DNA of 64,000 nt from Paraphysoderma sedebokerense (taxonomy: Eukaryota > Blastocladiomycota > Physodermatomycetes > Physodermatales > Physodermataceae), in NCBI GenBank assembly GCA_025602915.1, contig JAHLJZ010000030.1, positions 124,001-188,000 on the forward strand, read 5' to 3'. The first letter of the stretch is position 1. Each line of letters starts with the position of its first letter. The notes under the pieces are model-generated. The model did no database searches. It was not told the origin of the DNA and saw only the letters and a list, made by a program, of their open reading frames with translations. Shown piece by piece: positions 1-10,867 of this stretch. Position numbers and translations under genes: made by a program.

Positions 1-562
1 GTTATGTAGTCGAGGTGTGCCCCAATGTTTCGCACAACCATCGTCTTGGCTATATCTAACTATATTTTATATTGATGTTGTGACTCAGGATCCCAAAACC
101 TCCAAAATAACGGATTTCATATCCTTCTACAACATCCCCTCTTCAGTCATGAAACATCCAGTTCACAACAAAATCGATTGCGCATATTTGTTTTATTATT
201 TCGTTAACCAAAACCGTGACAACGAGAGCCAAGATTCCGGAAAGAGTAAAGACGAATCTGAATCGAATACAGATAAAGAGAGCCTCAAAGCTTTGGTTCA
301 AAATGCATTAATTTTGGCGAAAAAGGTTTCGTAGCTTTGATTTTTTTTCAATTTCTCCTTTCATCATTTCCTCCTGTTCATTAGCTTACATTATCACTCT
401 TAGAATTCTTTTGATGTTTTTAATTGTCTAGAGTTGATGGAAAACGGTGAATTTTTGCAGGAGTTAAAGTTCGGACCCGGTGATGGTCACTTGAATTATT
501 ATTTGTATAATTGGAGATGCAAAGGTTTCGAGGGGAACCAAGTTGGTGCGGTGTTATTGTAG
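1..562 (+). CDS. NMT1: Glycylpeptide N-tetradecanoyltransferase (N-myristoyltransferase), C-terminal part
   Basis: N-myristoyltransferase transfers myristate from myristoyl-CoA to N-terminal glycines of cytosolic proteins. Only the last two exons lie in the window. The upstream one, coding from about 91 to 325, carries [16 protein letters not shown] and ALILAKK. A 78-bp GT-AG intron (326-403) follows. The last exon (404-562) reads [15 protein letters not shown], then [17 protein letters not shown], and ends VGAVLL plus TAG. The ITDFxSFY, FDVFNALDLMEN and KFGxGDGxLxYYLYNW blocks and the extreme C-terminal leucine belong to the NMT C-terminal domain, where the terminal carboxylate acts as catalytic base. 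The 5' boundary of the first exon is uncertain; an acceptor ending tcag at about 90 is possible. The family assignment is firm. Confidence 0.9.
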
Positions 563-699
563 AAATGACATTAAACTACTTAATACACACGAACTTCTAA
601 ACATGAAGTTACTCCGTCACTGTCACGCCCTGCACCGCGATTATATTGGGTATCCTTTACAACAAATTATAAGACGACTTTTCTCTCGTACGTATTCTC

Positions 700-3531
700 T
701 TAAATATAATACACCAACAACCAAATCGTACAACCAACAGCTACCAATATCACCAACCCCAAAATAATAAACTTGTATTTATAATACCTCCACCCCGACG
801 GTTTCAACACCTTCCTATTTTTCCTAACAACAGCAGTCACCGTACCCTCTGGTACTTCCACAATCACATCCGCGAATTTCTCAAGGTTATAGTAACTCAC
901 GTTTCGAAAAAAAGAAAACGGCGTCACGGAACTAACTGCCCGTGAAAGTTTTTTGTCTCTTGCGTAGGTGTGATGAGCGTGTGGAATACGACGGTATGAA
1001 ACAACGTGAATGTTGGGCCATGGTCCCGAGACGGTACGATTTGTTTGTTGGATTGAACAGGTTTGTGGCGTTGAAATTGAAGTTGAAGGTAAATTCGAAG
1101 TTGAAGTTGAATTTCTGTTTAAATTTGGCGGTGCAAGAGACTGTATCCGTTGACGACGCTACCAAATTCACAATTCAAATTCCAAAATAAATCCACGTTA
1201 ATCTCGTATCCATTACCTAACGTGCCCCAAATAAAATTCAATCAATACCTTATCCTCATCTTTCCTCTTCTCAATCATTTCTTGTTTCTTTCGGGTCCCA
1301 TTTTGACTAGAATAATTTTCAGGTCCATTGAGTTCATCGTGTATATTGATTTCGGTGACTTCCATCGGGGGAATGTAATCTCTTAATGGACAATCTTCAA
1401 ACATATGGATCCAAACACTTTTGGGCCACATTACATGATTCTAGAAAGATTACGAACAAAAATCAATCATTAAATTTGATGGGTGAAATATGAGAAGGTA
1501 ATAATTGTAGTTTACGTTTAAGACACCGGCGTGGACTAGTCCTTTGGAAGACCATCTCGCGCAGTTTCCGCGTTCGGCTATATGTTGCATAAATATCGGT
1601 AATGATCGTCGAATAAAATTGGAAAGTGGTGCCAACGCGAGCTTTTGGGTCGGATGAATGTTAATCGGTTAGACAGTTGACGTTTAACAGATTCTAGGAT
1701 TGACGAAACTTACAGAAAACTTAGCCATCGCCTGGGCTTGCATATTTTCGATTTGTCGGAAATATTCATCCATAGCTACAATCTTTTCTTTAGGGACATT
1801 TTCTACCCGTATGCCAACCATATGCCTAACGCGATTTGCCGAGCTGTTAATTAAAAGATGCTAAACCGATAATTAAACGACACAGCATCATTTCAACATA
1901 CCGATTGTACATTCCAGCTTGTTCGTTTAAATCAAAATTATCGGTTCCATAGAAATACTCTGTTGGATCAAAAAATCCGACCATAGAAGTACCCGGTAAC
2001 CCAGAAATATTAAAAACTTATATCGCACGAAAATAAATCAATAATGTAAGTTGTTAATTTTTCACCGAAGGAGGTAAATCACGATTTATTGAACTACCTT
2101 TTTGTTCTCCGTTTGGCATACGGTAGCGAACACAGGCATGGCCAAATGGATTATAGAGCTAAGAAAGATCATTAACTCAGCGCACGCATTGATAGTTTCG
2201 GAATAAATGGATAAAGATTATTATATTGTGTACCTTAATATGACGAATTCGATTTTGAAATTTGAATCGGATCCAAGGTTCTACAAATAAATATTCTACC
2301 TATGTGATTCAAGAAATTTTGGTTAGAGCAAGTATATGTAGCATTAGCCAAAATCCTGTTGCAAAAAATCAAACGTACATCGGGTGGCTTATTTACCCCC
2401 AAACATTGATCAATCTCGTTCAGAATGGTATCTTTATTTGATATAGGCGCTACACACGGAATCAAGATTAAAAAGATGGACGAATGCGTTTTGAGAGAAT
2501 GATTGAAATGGATACGAACTTCCGCCTGACGCGCCAAAATCGGGCGGCACTTCTGTCACGATCTCTGGATTATTAAGAATGTCCGGAGGTAGAATTATAG
2601 ATTCGAGGTTTACTTCGGATCCCGGTTCAAATACCGGATGCACTGAGGACGACCTTATCGTGTTGAAGTCTGAAGAGTGCGCCGCGGACGGACCAGGAGT
2701 GTCATGATGATTGGGTGATGATTCAGAAGAGCTGATCACTATACTCTCAGTTTCTGGGTGCGAATATTGGGTATCACGGTTGGATGGAACCACGGTACTA
2801 GCTTTATCGGATTCGCTACTGCATAAGCTAGCAGTCGACGAGGCGCCAAACATGGGATAACATGCTTTTACACGTTTCAGAAATGAAGTTTGGTTACTGA
2901 TGGTATCTTCTGTCGGTGCTCGCTGTCGTTTTCGATTGTCACGATTATGCCAAAAAGCCATGCAATGAATCTGCTGTAAATCTTCATCAGCGTGATATTG
3001 GCCTGATGAAGGCCGCTCTGATAATCGACTTTGAGGATGAGGATAAGGATGGGATAAAATAGGACCGCGATGGGCACCCTGAGCTCCAGGTGAGTTCTGT
3101 TCATTGCAGATTGGACATCGATCCCGACAAGTAGAACATGATGACACAGAACTTGGAGTGTAATTTGAATCGATGGAAATAATCTCGAAAGAGCTCGTTT
3201 GATTGTCTATACTTATTGTATGCCTTTCAGAGTAACTCAGATCTTCTTCCTCAGATACCGAGGTACTATCATCCTCAAACGATTTGTACGAAGTCGGAAT
3301 ACATACATCCGACGAAGACGTAAATCGAAGAACTCGATCTGAACGTTTCCTCGGTGTGCTACTAATGTCGGATTCAAACTCATCAGAGTAAGCTGAGCCT
3401 GTATACGACAAATCTGATTCCAAATCGTCTATATCGGAAGAAGACACATGTGATTTAGCCGTCTCGAAAGAAGCGTTAGAGTTTGACGGATTCGGATGAA
3501 AGGTGAATTGGTTATATGCAATTTGGGCCAT
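700..3531 (-). CDS. Unrecognised protein: Ser-rich N-terminus, conserved-looking His/Asn-Cys core, C-terminal membrane anchor
   Basis: I do not recognise this family. Exon 1 (from ATG at 3531) encodes about 350 residues rich in Ser, Asp and Glu, probably disordered. It appears to splice near 2450 to an exon beginning VEYLFVEPWIRFKF at about 2304. The core then reads LYNPFGHACVRYRMPNGEQ, MVGFFDPTEYFYGTDNF, VGIRVENVPKEKIVAMDEYF, AERGNCARWSSKGLVHAG and MWPKSVWIHMFED over several short exons, with introns near 2240-2160, 2080-2010, 1900-1845, 1710-1660, 1530-1442 and 1230-1159. The last exon (1158-700) is Ser/Thr-rich and ends in one hydrophobic segment (FIILGLVILVAVGCTIWLLV) a few residues before the stop, so a type II or tail-anchored topology is likely. 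The His in NPFGHACVRY and the Cys in GNCARW could be a thiol-hydrolase pair; that is a guess. Joining exon 1 to the core is inferred; they could be two genes. Confidence 0.5.
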
Positions 3532-3798
3532 CGTTGTCGCATTTAGAATAAAGATGAAACCAAGATGTTAGAGCATGAAGGATGCAAAAAATGTGCAACC
3601 CAAGAGTTGAGGCAGCGATATTAGTCGGATGTCGGGAATAATGACAATGTCATGGAATGGAGGCGACGGAGTTAAAGAGGAACTGCCATGACGTCATAGC
3701 AAGTAAAGCGGTCTTATTTTTAACTTTACGCGAAAATTTCATCTCAACCGACCCAGGATTGTCATTCAGATCCGCAGATTTCATTAAATGAAATTCAA
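3532..3798. promoter_or_regulatory. Divergent intergenic region with a CRE-like site
   Basis: This segment separates the minus-strand gene starting at 3531 from the plus-strand gene whose earliest start is 3799. It contains the palindrome TGACGTCA at 3689-3696, within TGACGTCATAGC (3689-3700). That sequence matches the known CREB/ATF/bZIP core. The same 12-mer occurs about 120 bp before the start at 43771. Function is inferred from the motif only. Confidence 0.4.
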
Positions 3799-4321
3799 AT
3801 GGAAAAAAGGGCTCAAATCATGATGTTACTGCATATAGTTATTATTTGGTGTATTTGTAATAAGTGTATCATTCTCAGACCATTGGTTACTTTTGGTTGG
3901 GACACATTCCGATTTACACGATGGAGAAATTCTGGAATAATGGCGCATTCAGCTTGCGACCTGAACGGATCGACAATCAGTGAAGAAGAGGGACTATCGA
4001 CGTATTCCCCAGTTCCTTCGTCACTATATCTACTTTCGTTCCCATTATATTCTATCCAATATAATCTGAAACAATTACGAGAGCCTTTTACCGAAACATC
4101 GCTGCAGCATTGTCCGTCTTGGGCAAGCCACGAGTTGTGACTCGATCCAACATAATTTGTGCAGATTATTCTTATACCCATATACCTAGTCCATGTAAGC
4201 AGTTATCTGATTAATATTGTTATCTTTCATTGGCATTGAACCAGAACATACTGGATTACTGACTCACATGTTCCGTAGACAATTTGGAAAACTGTTTACG
4301 TTAGAGACAATCTGACTGAGA

Positions 4322-5822
4322 ATGATCAATATATTGACCCCACAACCTTCAACCACACTTTCATCTCCCAAAATTGATGTGGATCGGACAGATTCCGGTA
4401 GCAAAGACGAAACGGAAGTTGAATCAAACAATCATATTCTGTCTTCGATGGAGAAATTCATTGTCGAAGCCGAGTCAAGTGTTGTCGCGCAATTCGATCA
4501 AAAGAGACGTAGTATACCTACAAATAAGACGAAGCTGAACAATACAGAGGATCTAAATGCTTTAGATGGGAAGAATGTGGGAAATACAAATTTTGTACCG
4601 CCGCAACGAATTAACTCCCAAATGATGAATTTCGGAACATTTCCACCTTTGCTTTCACCGATCACTTCCTGGTATGCTCCGGCAAAGCGAACAATAAAGT
4701 ATTTGCGATCCGATCATTCAAGAAATCCTCGGTTTGACATTCGGTCAGACAACACATACATTAATAGTTTAATGGATCCATACAAGACTCCGTTGCGTCG
4801 AGACACACCTGTAGGAATGCACGGTACCGTTCTCAATTCGAGTTCGTCTCTAGTTAAAATATGCTTTGAAGCTTTCCAAAAGGAGGCAAGTTTTCACAGA
4901 ATGCCTGTTTAATTGAACTTCGAGTTATTCTAACTGAACGAATCCTGCAGGATTGGAAACTATTCTGCGAAGTAGGACCTAAAGCGGTCGATTTAAAAGC
5001 TAGTGATCCTTTGATCGGTCATCTATTAGGTAAAATCTATTATCTCTATTATTTTGTAGAAATAAGTTGACCATAATAACCCTGTTCAACAGCATACTTA
5101 ATGCTTGTATATCTAGTTGCAGATCACGAAGAGGGTAAATATTTGACTCATCCAGTTCAACCGAGAGACAGCTATCCTGACTTGTCATCCCACCAGGTTG
5201 TAACAGCCTACTTGGATCAATCGAAGCCAATTTGTCGAATTCATTTTTCTTAAAGGCGGTTTACAAATTGCGATGTACTCTAGAAACACATGATATGTTG
5301 CGAGTATTCAAAATCCTCACTATTCTGGAAGAATCAATCGATATGTATTTTGAGGTAACAACGCAATTAATTGAAGCATTTCGAAATATCTTGCGTCTGC
5401 AGACATTCGCCAAAACTTTGACAAGAGATGCGGAAAACATGTCAGTAACACTTATATTGTCTTATCATCAGATTGCTCTGTAATCCTTTAACACTAAAAC
5501 TTTATTTTTCTGTTTTGTTTTGCAATCGTTTTTCAGGCAAAAAACCTCTACTGTACATTACCTTTCAACTGTCCTTGGGTTCGGAACTAGGCAACTTGAT
5601 TTCGTTCAATGGGCAAGCTATCATCTGGGGAGGCAGAACTTATTTCAGACTGCTGTCTGTACAGTAGTGACAAATACACAAGAACTCAGAATGTTGATAG
5701 AAAGCCAGATGAATTTATACCGGAAGGTAACCTTTGAGATCGGTATTGATTGCGTTGGATTGAGCTAATTCGCTAACATCATTGCAATAAATTAGAACTT
5801 CAGATGTTCTTGTGGGTTCTAA
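4322..5822 (+). CDS. Unrecognised multi-exon protein
   Basis: No family recognised. The first large exon (4322-4885) is polar and Ser/Asn-rich. It is followed by a likely GC-AG intron (4886-4950; donor GAG|GCAAGT, acceptor ctgcag), then exons carrying DWKLFCEVGPKAVDLKASDP, DHEEGKYLTHPVQPRDSYPD, a leucine-rich stretch (LRVFKILTILEESIDMYFEV) and VLGFGTRQLDFVQWASYHLG. It ends YRKNFRCSCGF plus TAA at 5820-5822. Junctions at about 5032/5126, 5199/5266, 5443/5537, 5727 and 5796 all keep frame. The C-terminal half looks helical and globular. The gene may start earlier, at ATG 3799: an exon ending HEL at 4136 would join in frame over a 184-bp intron (4137-4320) to the codon at 4321, adding an N-terminus with a hydrophobic segment near LLHIVIIWC. 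An antisense reading frame covers that segment too, so I keep 4322 as the start. Confidence 0.55.
4886..4950 (+). other. Probable GC-AG intron
   Basis: The upstream frame runs QKE and would soon stop if read through. Removing 4886-4950 with donor GAG|GCAAGT and acceptor ctgcag restores the frame as FQKE-DWKLFCEVG in phase 0. GCAAGT is the usual form of the rare GC donor class, and 65 bp fits the introns around it. No GT donor nearby gives an open joint. Confidence 0.55.
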
Positions 5823-6067
5823 TTGCTCTGTATAGTTCCTATTCATTGCCATAATTCTAATATTAATATATTAGTGTTTTAGAATAAACACCCAATAAAC
5901 TTTATATTGTGTTCATAACAGGCCGTCATTCGCATCTCGGGTTCGTTCGCTAAGTCTCGCGACTGTGTTTAACACTTTGCAATTCCACATAATTACATTT
6001 GAGGGTAACACACTTTAAGCAGTGTAGAAGTTATTTCTACTATCATCTCCCAAAAGAGCCGTACATA

Positions 6068-8644
6068 ATGCAAACAAATCCAAACAAACCGTCCAAAGGC
6101 GGTCTCTTTCACCGGTTGCGCCAGTGTTTCTCGTCCACCTCAACTGGCAAACCTTCAGCTAACCAAACCATAGAAAAGAAGGACACCCAAAAAGGCAGTA
6201 TTCCCGAAAAGTACATTTGCAGTATCACCGGTAAAATTATGGCTGAACCATATACAGACCTGGATGGCAATAATTACGACCGGGTGGCTATCGAAAAATG
6301 GCTACAAACCCGTTCTTGTTCTCCAGTTACTCTCAAACCTCTCCGTAAAGAAGATTTATTTCCAAATCTCAAGTTGAAGGAATCTATCGACGCCGATAGA
6401 TCTACTCTTGCTTCCACATTGATTGGAGAGGAATCGTTTAATTTCGACACCATAACATATACCGAGCAAGATGTTAATATGGACCCAATTAGCCTTCGTT
6501 TGAGTTGTCATGAAATCAACGAAGAAGAAAGGTTGGTTAAAGTCTCTGTCCTTCCTCCAGACAGCAAAGCACCGGTTCCAGTCTCAATTTGTGCGGTGGT
6601 AGATATCTCCGGCTCTATGGGGACCGAGGCGACTATTCGAGGAGAATCTGGAGACAAGGAAACTTACGGATTATCCGTATTAGACGTCGTCAAGCATGCG
6701 TTAAAGACCGTTGTAGTTTCACTGAGAGAAGTAGATAAAATGGCTTTAGTAACATTCAGTGATTCAGCAGAAGTTAAATTTCAACTAATGCACATGACCG
6801 AAGGAAACAAGAAGAAGGCACTCAGGGTCATCGAAAATCTGATTTGTAACGGCTACACTAACTTGTACGCCGGTATACAGCAAGGTTTGGAGCTCATTCG
6901 AACTTATGCAGACGCCGATAGAAACAAATCTATATGGGTGTTTACCGACGGTTTACCCAATCAACATCCTGCTCGAGGAGAAGTTAAAACTTTGAAACGC
7001 TACTTTGAAAGCCATCGATTTCGTTGTCAACTAAACACATTCGGGTTCGGCTATCAGTTAGACAGTAATTTACTTGCGGCCCTTGCTGATGAGACTCAAG
7101 GAACTTATTCTTTTATTCCTGATTCATCCATGGTTGGAACCATTTTTGTGAACGCCCTGGCAAACCAGTTCACCATTATTGCTCAAAATGTCAGCATGTG
7201 AGTACTGAGATCGCAAGATACTCTTACGTTATATGGCCGTACTAAATGTCGACTTTCTTTTGTAAAAGACAAGTAGAAGCGAAACGGGGAGTGAAGATTC
7301 TTCCCAGTTCATCCAAATCACTGTATGGAAAAGATCGATTAAAGAAGGACAGTAATCATTCAATTGATATTGGACCTGTTCATTTCGGACAAACAAGAGA
7401 CTTCTTGATAAAAATTTCGAAGCCAATACCAGAAAATCCTGGCTCTCTTGTTGAAGTGAAGGTCAAATTCAGTGATACTCGACGGCTTGCCGCCCCAGAA
7501 AACTCCGCGGAAGTCGAACTGACATCCTCCGTGCTAGAAAGCGAAGGCATTTATGTCCCAGATTTGCTGCGATTACATGTTGTAAATACGATTACCCAGA
7601 TCTTATCATCGCCAGAACCGAACGCGGAAGGAAGAAAATCTTACCTAGAGAATTTGCTAGCTGAGTTTGGAAAGAACACGTTGCCTGACAACACTTATCT
7701 AGCTGACTTGTTGAAAGATGTCGAAGGGCAATGTACCACCGCTGTATCCCGCGATGATTGGTTTAAACGATGGGGTCGTCATTACTTACATTCACTTTGC
7801 CGAGCGCATTTTCTGCAAATATGCAACAACTTTAAGGATCCTGGTGTACAGCATTATGGCGGTGATCTTTTCCATCGATTGCAGCTCGTAGTTGAGGAGA
7901 TTTTCGATAGACTTCCTCCTCCGAAACCGACGGTACGAATTCTGGTTAACCTTCTTGCTCCACCTAACCCGTTCTGAATCTTGAATTTTTGTTATCTTCA
8001 CGTAGGGAATTCGTCGGCCTCCGAATTTAGGGTTTGGCGGTGGAGGGAATCAAGCCGCCGTGCCTAAAACTCGGATGATGTCCTCTATGAAAGCTTTTAA
8101 CAAGTCTAGCAATCCCTGCATTGACGGTGAGTGCGAGATTATGTTGGCGAGTGGACTAACGAAGAAAGCTAGTAAAATCCGCAACGGCGACCAGGTCAAG
8201 ACAAATGGGGAAGATGCCACAGTGTTGTGCGTGGTTAAGACAAATTGTACAGCAAACCCTGCCGAGATGATTCGATTTTCAGGCGGTTTATGTATTACAC
8301 CTTATCATCCAATAAGGCAGAACAGAGAATGGGTCTTTCCAATACATGTAAAGACTGACGGAAGGAAGGACTTCAGCTCTTCAATCTATAGTTTCGTATT
8401 GGATCGAGAGCATATTGTCGTCGCGAACGGAATAGAATGTGTCTGTTTGGGACATACATGGATCAATGAAAGTGTGGTCGGACACAAATATTTCGGGATT
8501 GCCATTGTGGAGGATCTGAAATTATGTAAAGGTTGGAGGCGGGGTTTCATAGAGATGAGATCAAACTGGCTGTTAAGAGATCCGCGCACCACTTGTGTCT
8601 GCGGCATGGACAGATCAAGGGAAATTGTTAGTGCCAGTGAATGA
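6068..8644 (+). CDS. Vint-type protein: U-box, von Willebrand A, and Hint autoprocessing domain
   Basis: Three exons (6068-7197, 7269-7932, 8006-8644) give 810 residues. The first ATG in frame (6068) is used; upstream codons lack ATG. Residues about 46-108 form a U-box (PEKYICSITGKIMAEPYTD, then YDRVAIEKWL), a RING-like fold without zinc that recruits E2 enzymes. Residues about 172-375 are a VWA domain with a full MIDAS: D179-x-S181-x-S183 (DISGSMG), the Thr in NGYTNLYAG and the Asp in FTDGLPN. A middle region follows. From Cys636 there is a Hint domain: NPC-IDGECEIMLASG, the block-B TxxH as TPYHPI, then VCLGHTW and GHKYFG. VWA plus Hint defines the known Vint proteins. Hint domains of hedgehog and inteins cleave their own backbone at the first Cys, so self-cleavage near residue 635 is expected but unproven. 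There is no signal peptide, so it is probably cytosolic. Confidence 0.85.
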
Positions 8645-8897
8645 GGCGAGATGAGACATTCGCCGAAACATAATCTAAATACATCATTCGATTATTTATC
8701 ACATATTGTTGTCGGCTATCAATCCTGTGACCCTGTCTGAGTCTTGTCGCCGCGTGCGCACAATTGTTGGGAATGAAATTCAACACTCCGAAATTTTGTG
8801 CGTGTTTTCAACTCGGTCGGCCCTCAGCAAAGCTACATTTTGAATATAGCTATTCCGACACACACATTGAGCATTCCTTCTCTTTCCTTTATCACTC

Positions 8898-9802
8898 ATG
8901 CCCTCGGCCGACCAAAAAACCATGGCAACTGCAAAGGTATATTGCTAAATGTCCGGTGGACCTTAGTCCCTGAACTCTTCCTTTTTGTCACTTACGTTTG
9001 CTGATGATACGGATTACTTTTTATACCATTTTATTGATTAGACGACTCGTCCATCAAAAACTTATAAGGAAATTTGTAAAGAAGTCCACTCGGCACTTTT
9101 CTCGCTTTCAACCGAAAGTCAGAATGCAGTTTTGAACGCTTATTTTGACAAGGAGGCACGATATGAAGGTACCTTATCTACGGCCGGTTATATTTGACTA
9201 TTGTGGATGAGATTTCAGGCCATTCAAATTCGTTTTTGCATTCAAAGTATATCAACGTGGGCAAAAATATTAATGGAATGAATTGCTAGATCCACTCATC
9301 ATGTCATACACACCGTCGTCTATCCGCCAAATTTTCCGTACAAACAAATTCATTTTTTCATCCATCGATAAGCATATTCTGTCAGTTGCCGAAACATCTT
9401 CCTCTAACGTTATTATGATTGATGCCTTGATCACATACACTCTTAAATATGTTCCAGTTAAAGTTGTAGTTAGAACTGTTTCAAAGTTTGAAGTTAATAC
9501 AGCCACCGGCAAAGTAATGTTGCAGGAGGATATTTGGAGGTAATTATAACAGAATTTATGTTCTTCACCGTCGCTGTATCGATGTTTTACTACCTCCCAA
9601 AAAAGTTGTTGCGTGGATTACAGTTAAACTGTGGGTTCGGTAATATGTTAACCAACGCGGACATTTCATTTTTGTTTGTATATTTTACAGCATCAAAGAT
9701 TTTATCAATCAAGTTCCTATCGTTGGTTCACTATATTCCAGTATTGTCCGTCCGGCTGTCGGCACGGTTGCATCGTTGGTCATGAACAAAATCGGAAATT
9801 GA
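8898..9802 (+). CDS. NTF2-like (SnoaL-like) small protein
   Basis: Four exons (8898-8936, 9042-9168, 9290-9539, 9691-9802), all with matched phases, encode about 175 residues. Exon 2 carries YKEICKEVHSALFSLST and AYFDKEARYE. Exon 3 continues DPLIMSYTPSSIRQIF and later VRTVSKFEVNTATGKVMLQE. Exon 4 reads SIKDFINQVPIVGSLYSSIV and ends MNKIGN plus TGA. The order of an N-terminal helical stretch, F-DxxARYEDP, a hydrophobic sheet and a LQEDxWSIKD ending is typical of NTF2-like cone-fold proteins found widely in fungi. Ligand and function are unknown. Family assignment is by pattern, not search, so it is moderate. Confidence 0.6.
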
Positions 9803-10783
9803 GGATACGTCGTCTGACATTTTTGCCTCGCATACATGTTTTCCGGTTGCCATTGTACTTTCTCCTTCAATAAGTGCAGTCATATTGCTATATGAAATTA
9901 TATACAATAAAATCTTAATACGTCGGTGATTCGACAGCTTATAAAACTGGGATCAAAATCTGCTTGATGGGCAAACGCGGACATCCGCTTCGACCCTGTC
10001 AGAATTCATTTTCAATTTCGAGGATACATGTGCTCACATACTACACAAGACTCGTTGTGTTAACTGCCAAGTATTTTTCTAAGTGTGGAGAGCAAATAAT
10101 TGTGTCGGGATAATACAGTTAGTAGGAGAAACTATTCCATTTTACGTAAGCGTGACTAACAGTCCAGGCTTTAGAAGGTTGCTTCTTTTCACAATCACTG
10201 CTATCATTGAATGGATAATTCATTTCTAGAACCAGTGTCTCACTGCCCCTGTGTACCGGGGTACCCCCCTTTTTATTTCAGCTTGCTATTATTATCCGCC
10301 CATCTGATTGTTTTATTTTATGTCCGAATCCACTTGCTGTCATCGGTCTCACACTTTTAATGTATAAAGAAATGTGTCAACGGGACAGGGAGCCAATGGT
10401 GAGCACTGGCCATTGAGCGGCAAGCCAGGAATATGTTGCGAAAATTGTGCCGAAATTGCGAAAACTCGTTATCTGACTGCTCACTTTTTTGCACGAACTG
10501 AGAAAATGTCTGGAGATGCGACAATACGGCAGGAAAGACATGTTCAGCACGATAGCGTTCGCTGGCATAAGTCGACCCCCCAATGAGCGCGGGATAATAA
10601 TACGGCCAGATACAACAACGCGCAGAATCGCTGACTCACGCCCAGTCGCACTGCCATTACCCGCTCAACACAATTGGCCCTGCTAAAAAGAGAATCTAGA
10701 TTCCCCTTTCTCGAACGGTGGACACTCCAGCATCGAGATGTATGTGACAAAGTGCCGTATCGGAAATCCCCTTTATGCCGACA
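9803..10783. other. Intergenic region, no gene seen
   Basis: Apart from the poly(A) signal I see only short overlapping open frames on both strands around 10374-10750, without splice support or recognisable motifs. This segment probably holds the upstream control region of the 7TM receptor gene. Confidence 0.5.
9906..9911 (+). terminator. AATAAA poly(A) signal of the NTF2-like gene
   Basis: AATAAA lies 104 bp after the stop codon at 9802, in AT-rich sequence. Confidence 0.4.
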
Positions 10784-10790
10784 TATAAAA
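10784..10790 (+). promoter_or_regulatory. TATA box of the PstS-7TM receptor gene
   Basis: TATAAAA sits 78-84 bp before the start codon at 10868 and is followed by a pyrimidine-rich leader. Position and sequence fit a core promoter. Few other housekeeping genes here show one. Confidence 0.5.
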
Positions 10791-10867
10791 TGCTTCTTCC
10801 TTCATGTCTGTGCCTAGTCTCAGAGTAACGACACTAATACGTCAGTCTTCACTCAACTTGAAACCCA

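Noticed and set aside
1080-1115. Repeating gaagttgaa-type tract
   Set aside because: It is a Ser/Thr-rich coding stretch of the minus-strand gene, not a satellite or mobile element.
2622-2637. CCGGTTCAAATACCGG, like a tRNA T-arm
   Set aside because: No anticodon arm, acceptor stem or CCA-side pairing around it; it lies inside the Ser-rich open frame of the minus-strand gene.
3813-4181. Minus-strand open frame of 122 codons
   Set aside because: The plus-strand frame over the same bases splices in phase to the 4322 exon, while this one has no partner exon. The call is not certain.
10374-10750. Several overlapping open frames on both strands before the receptor gene
   Set aside because: Mutually exclusive frames, no motif, no splice support; likely chance in a slightly GC-richer patch.
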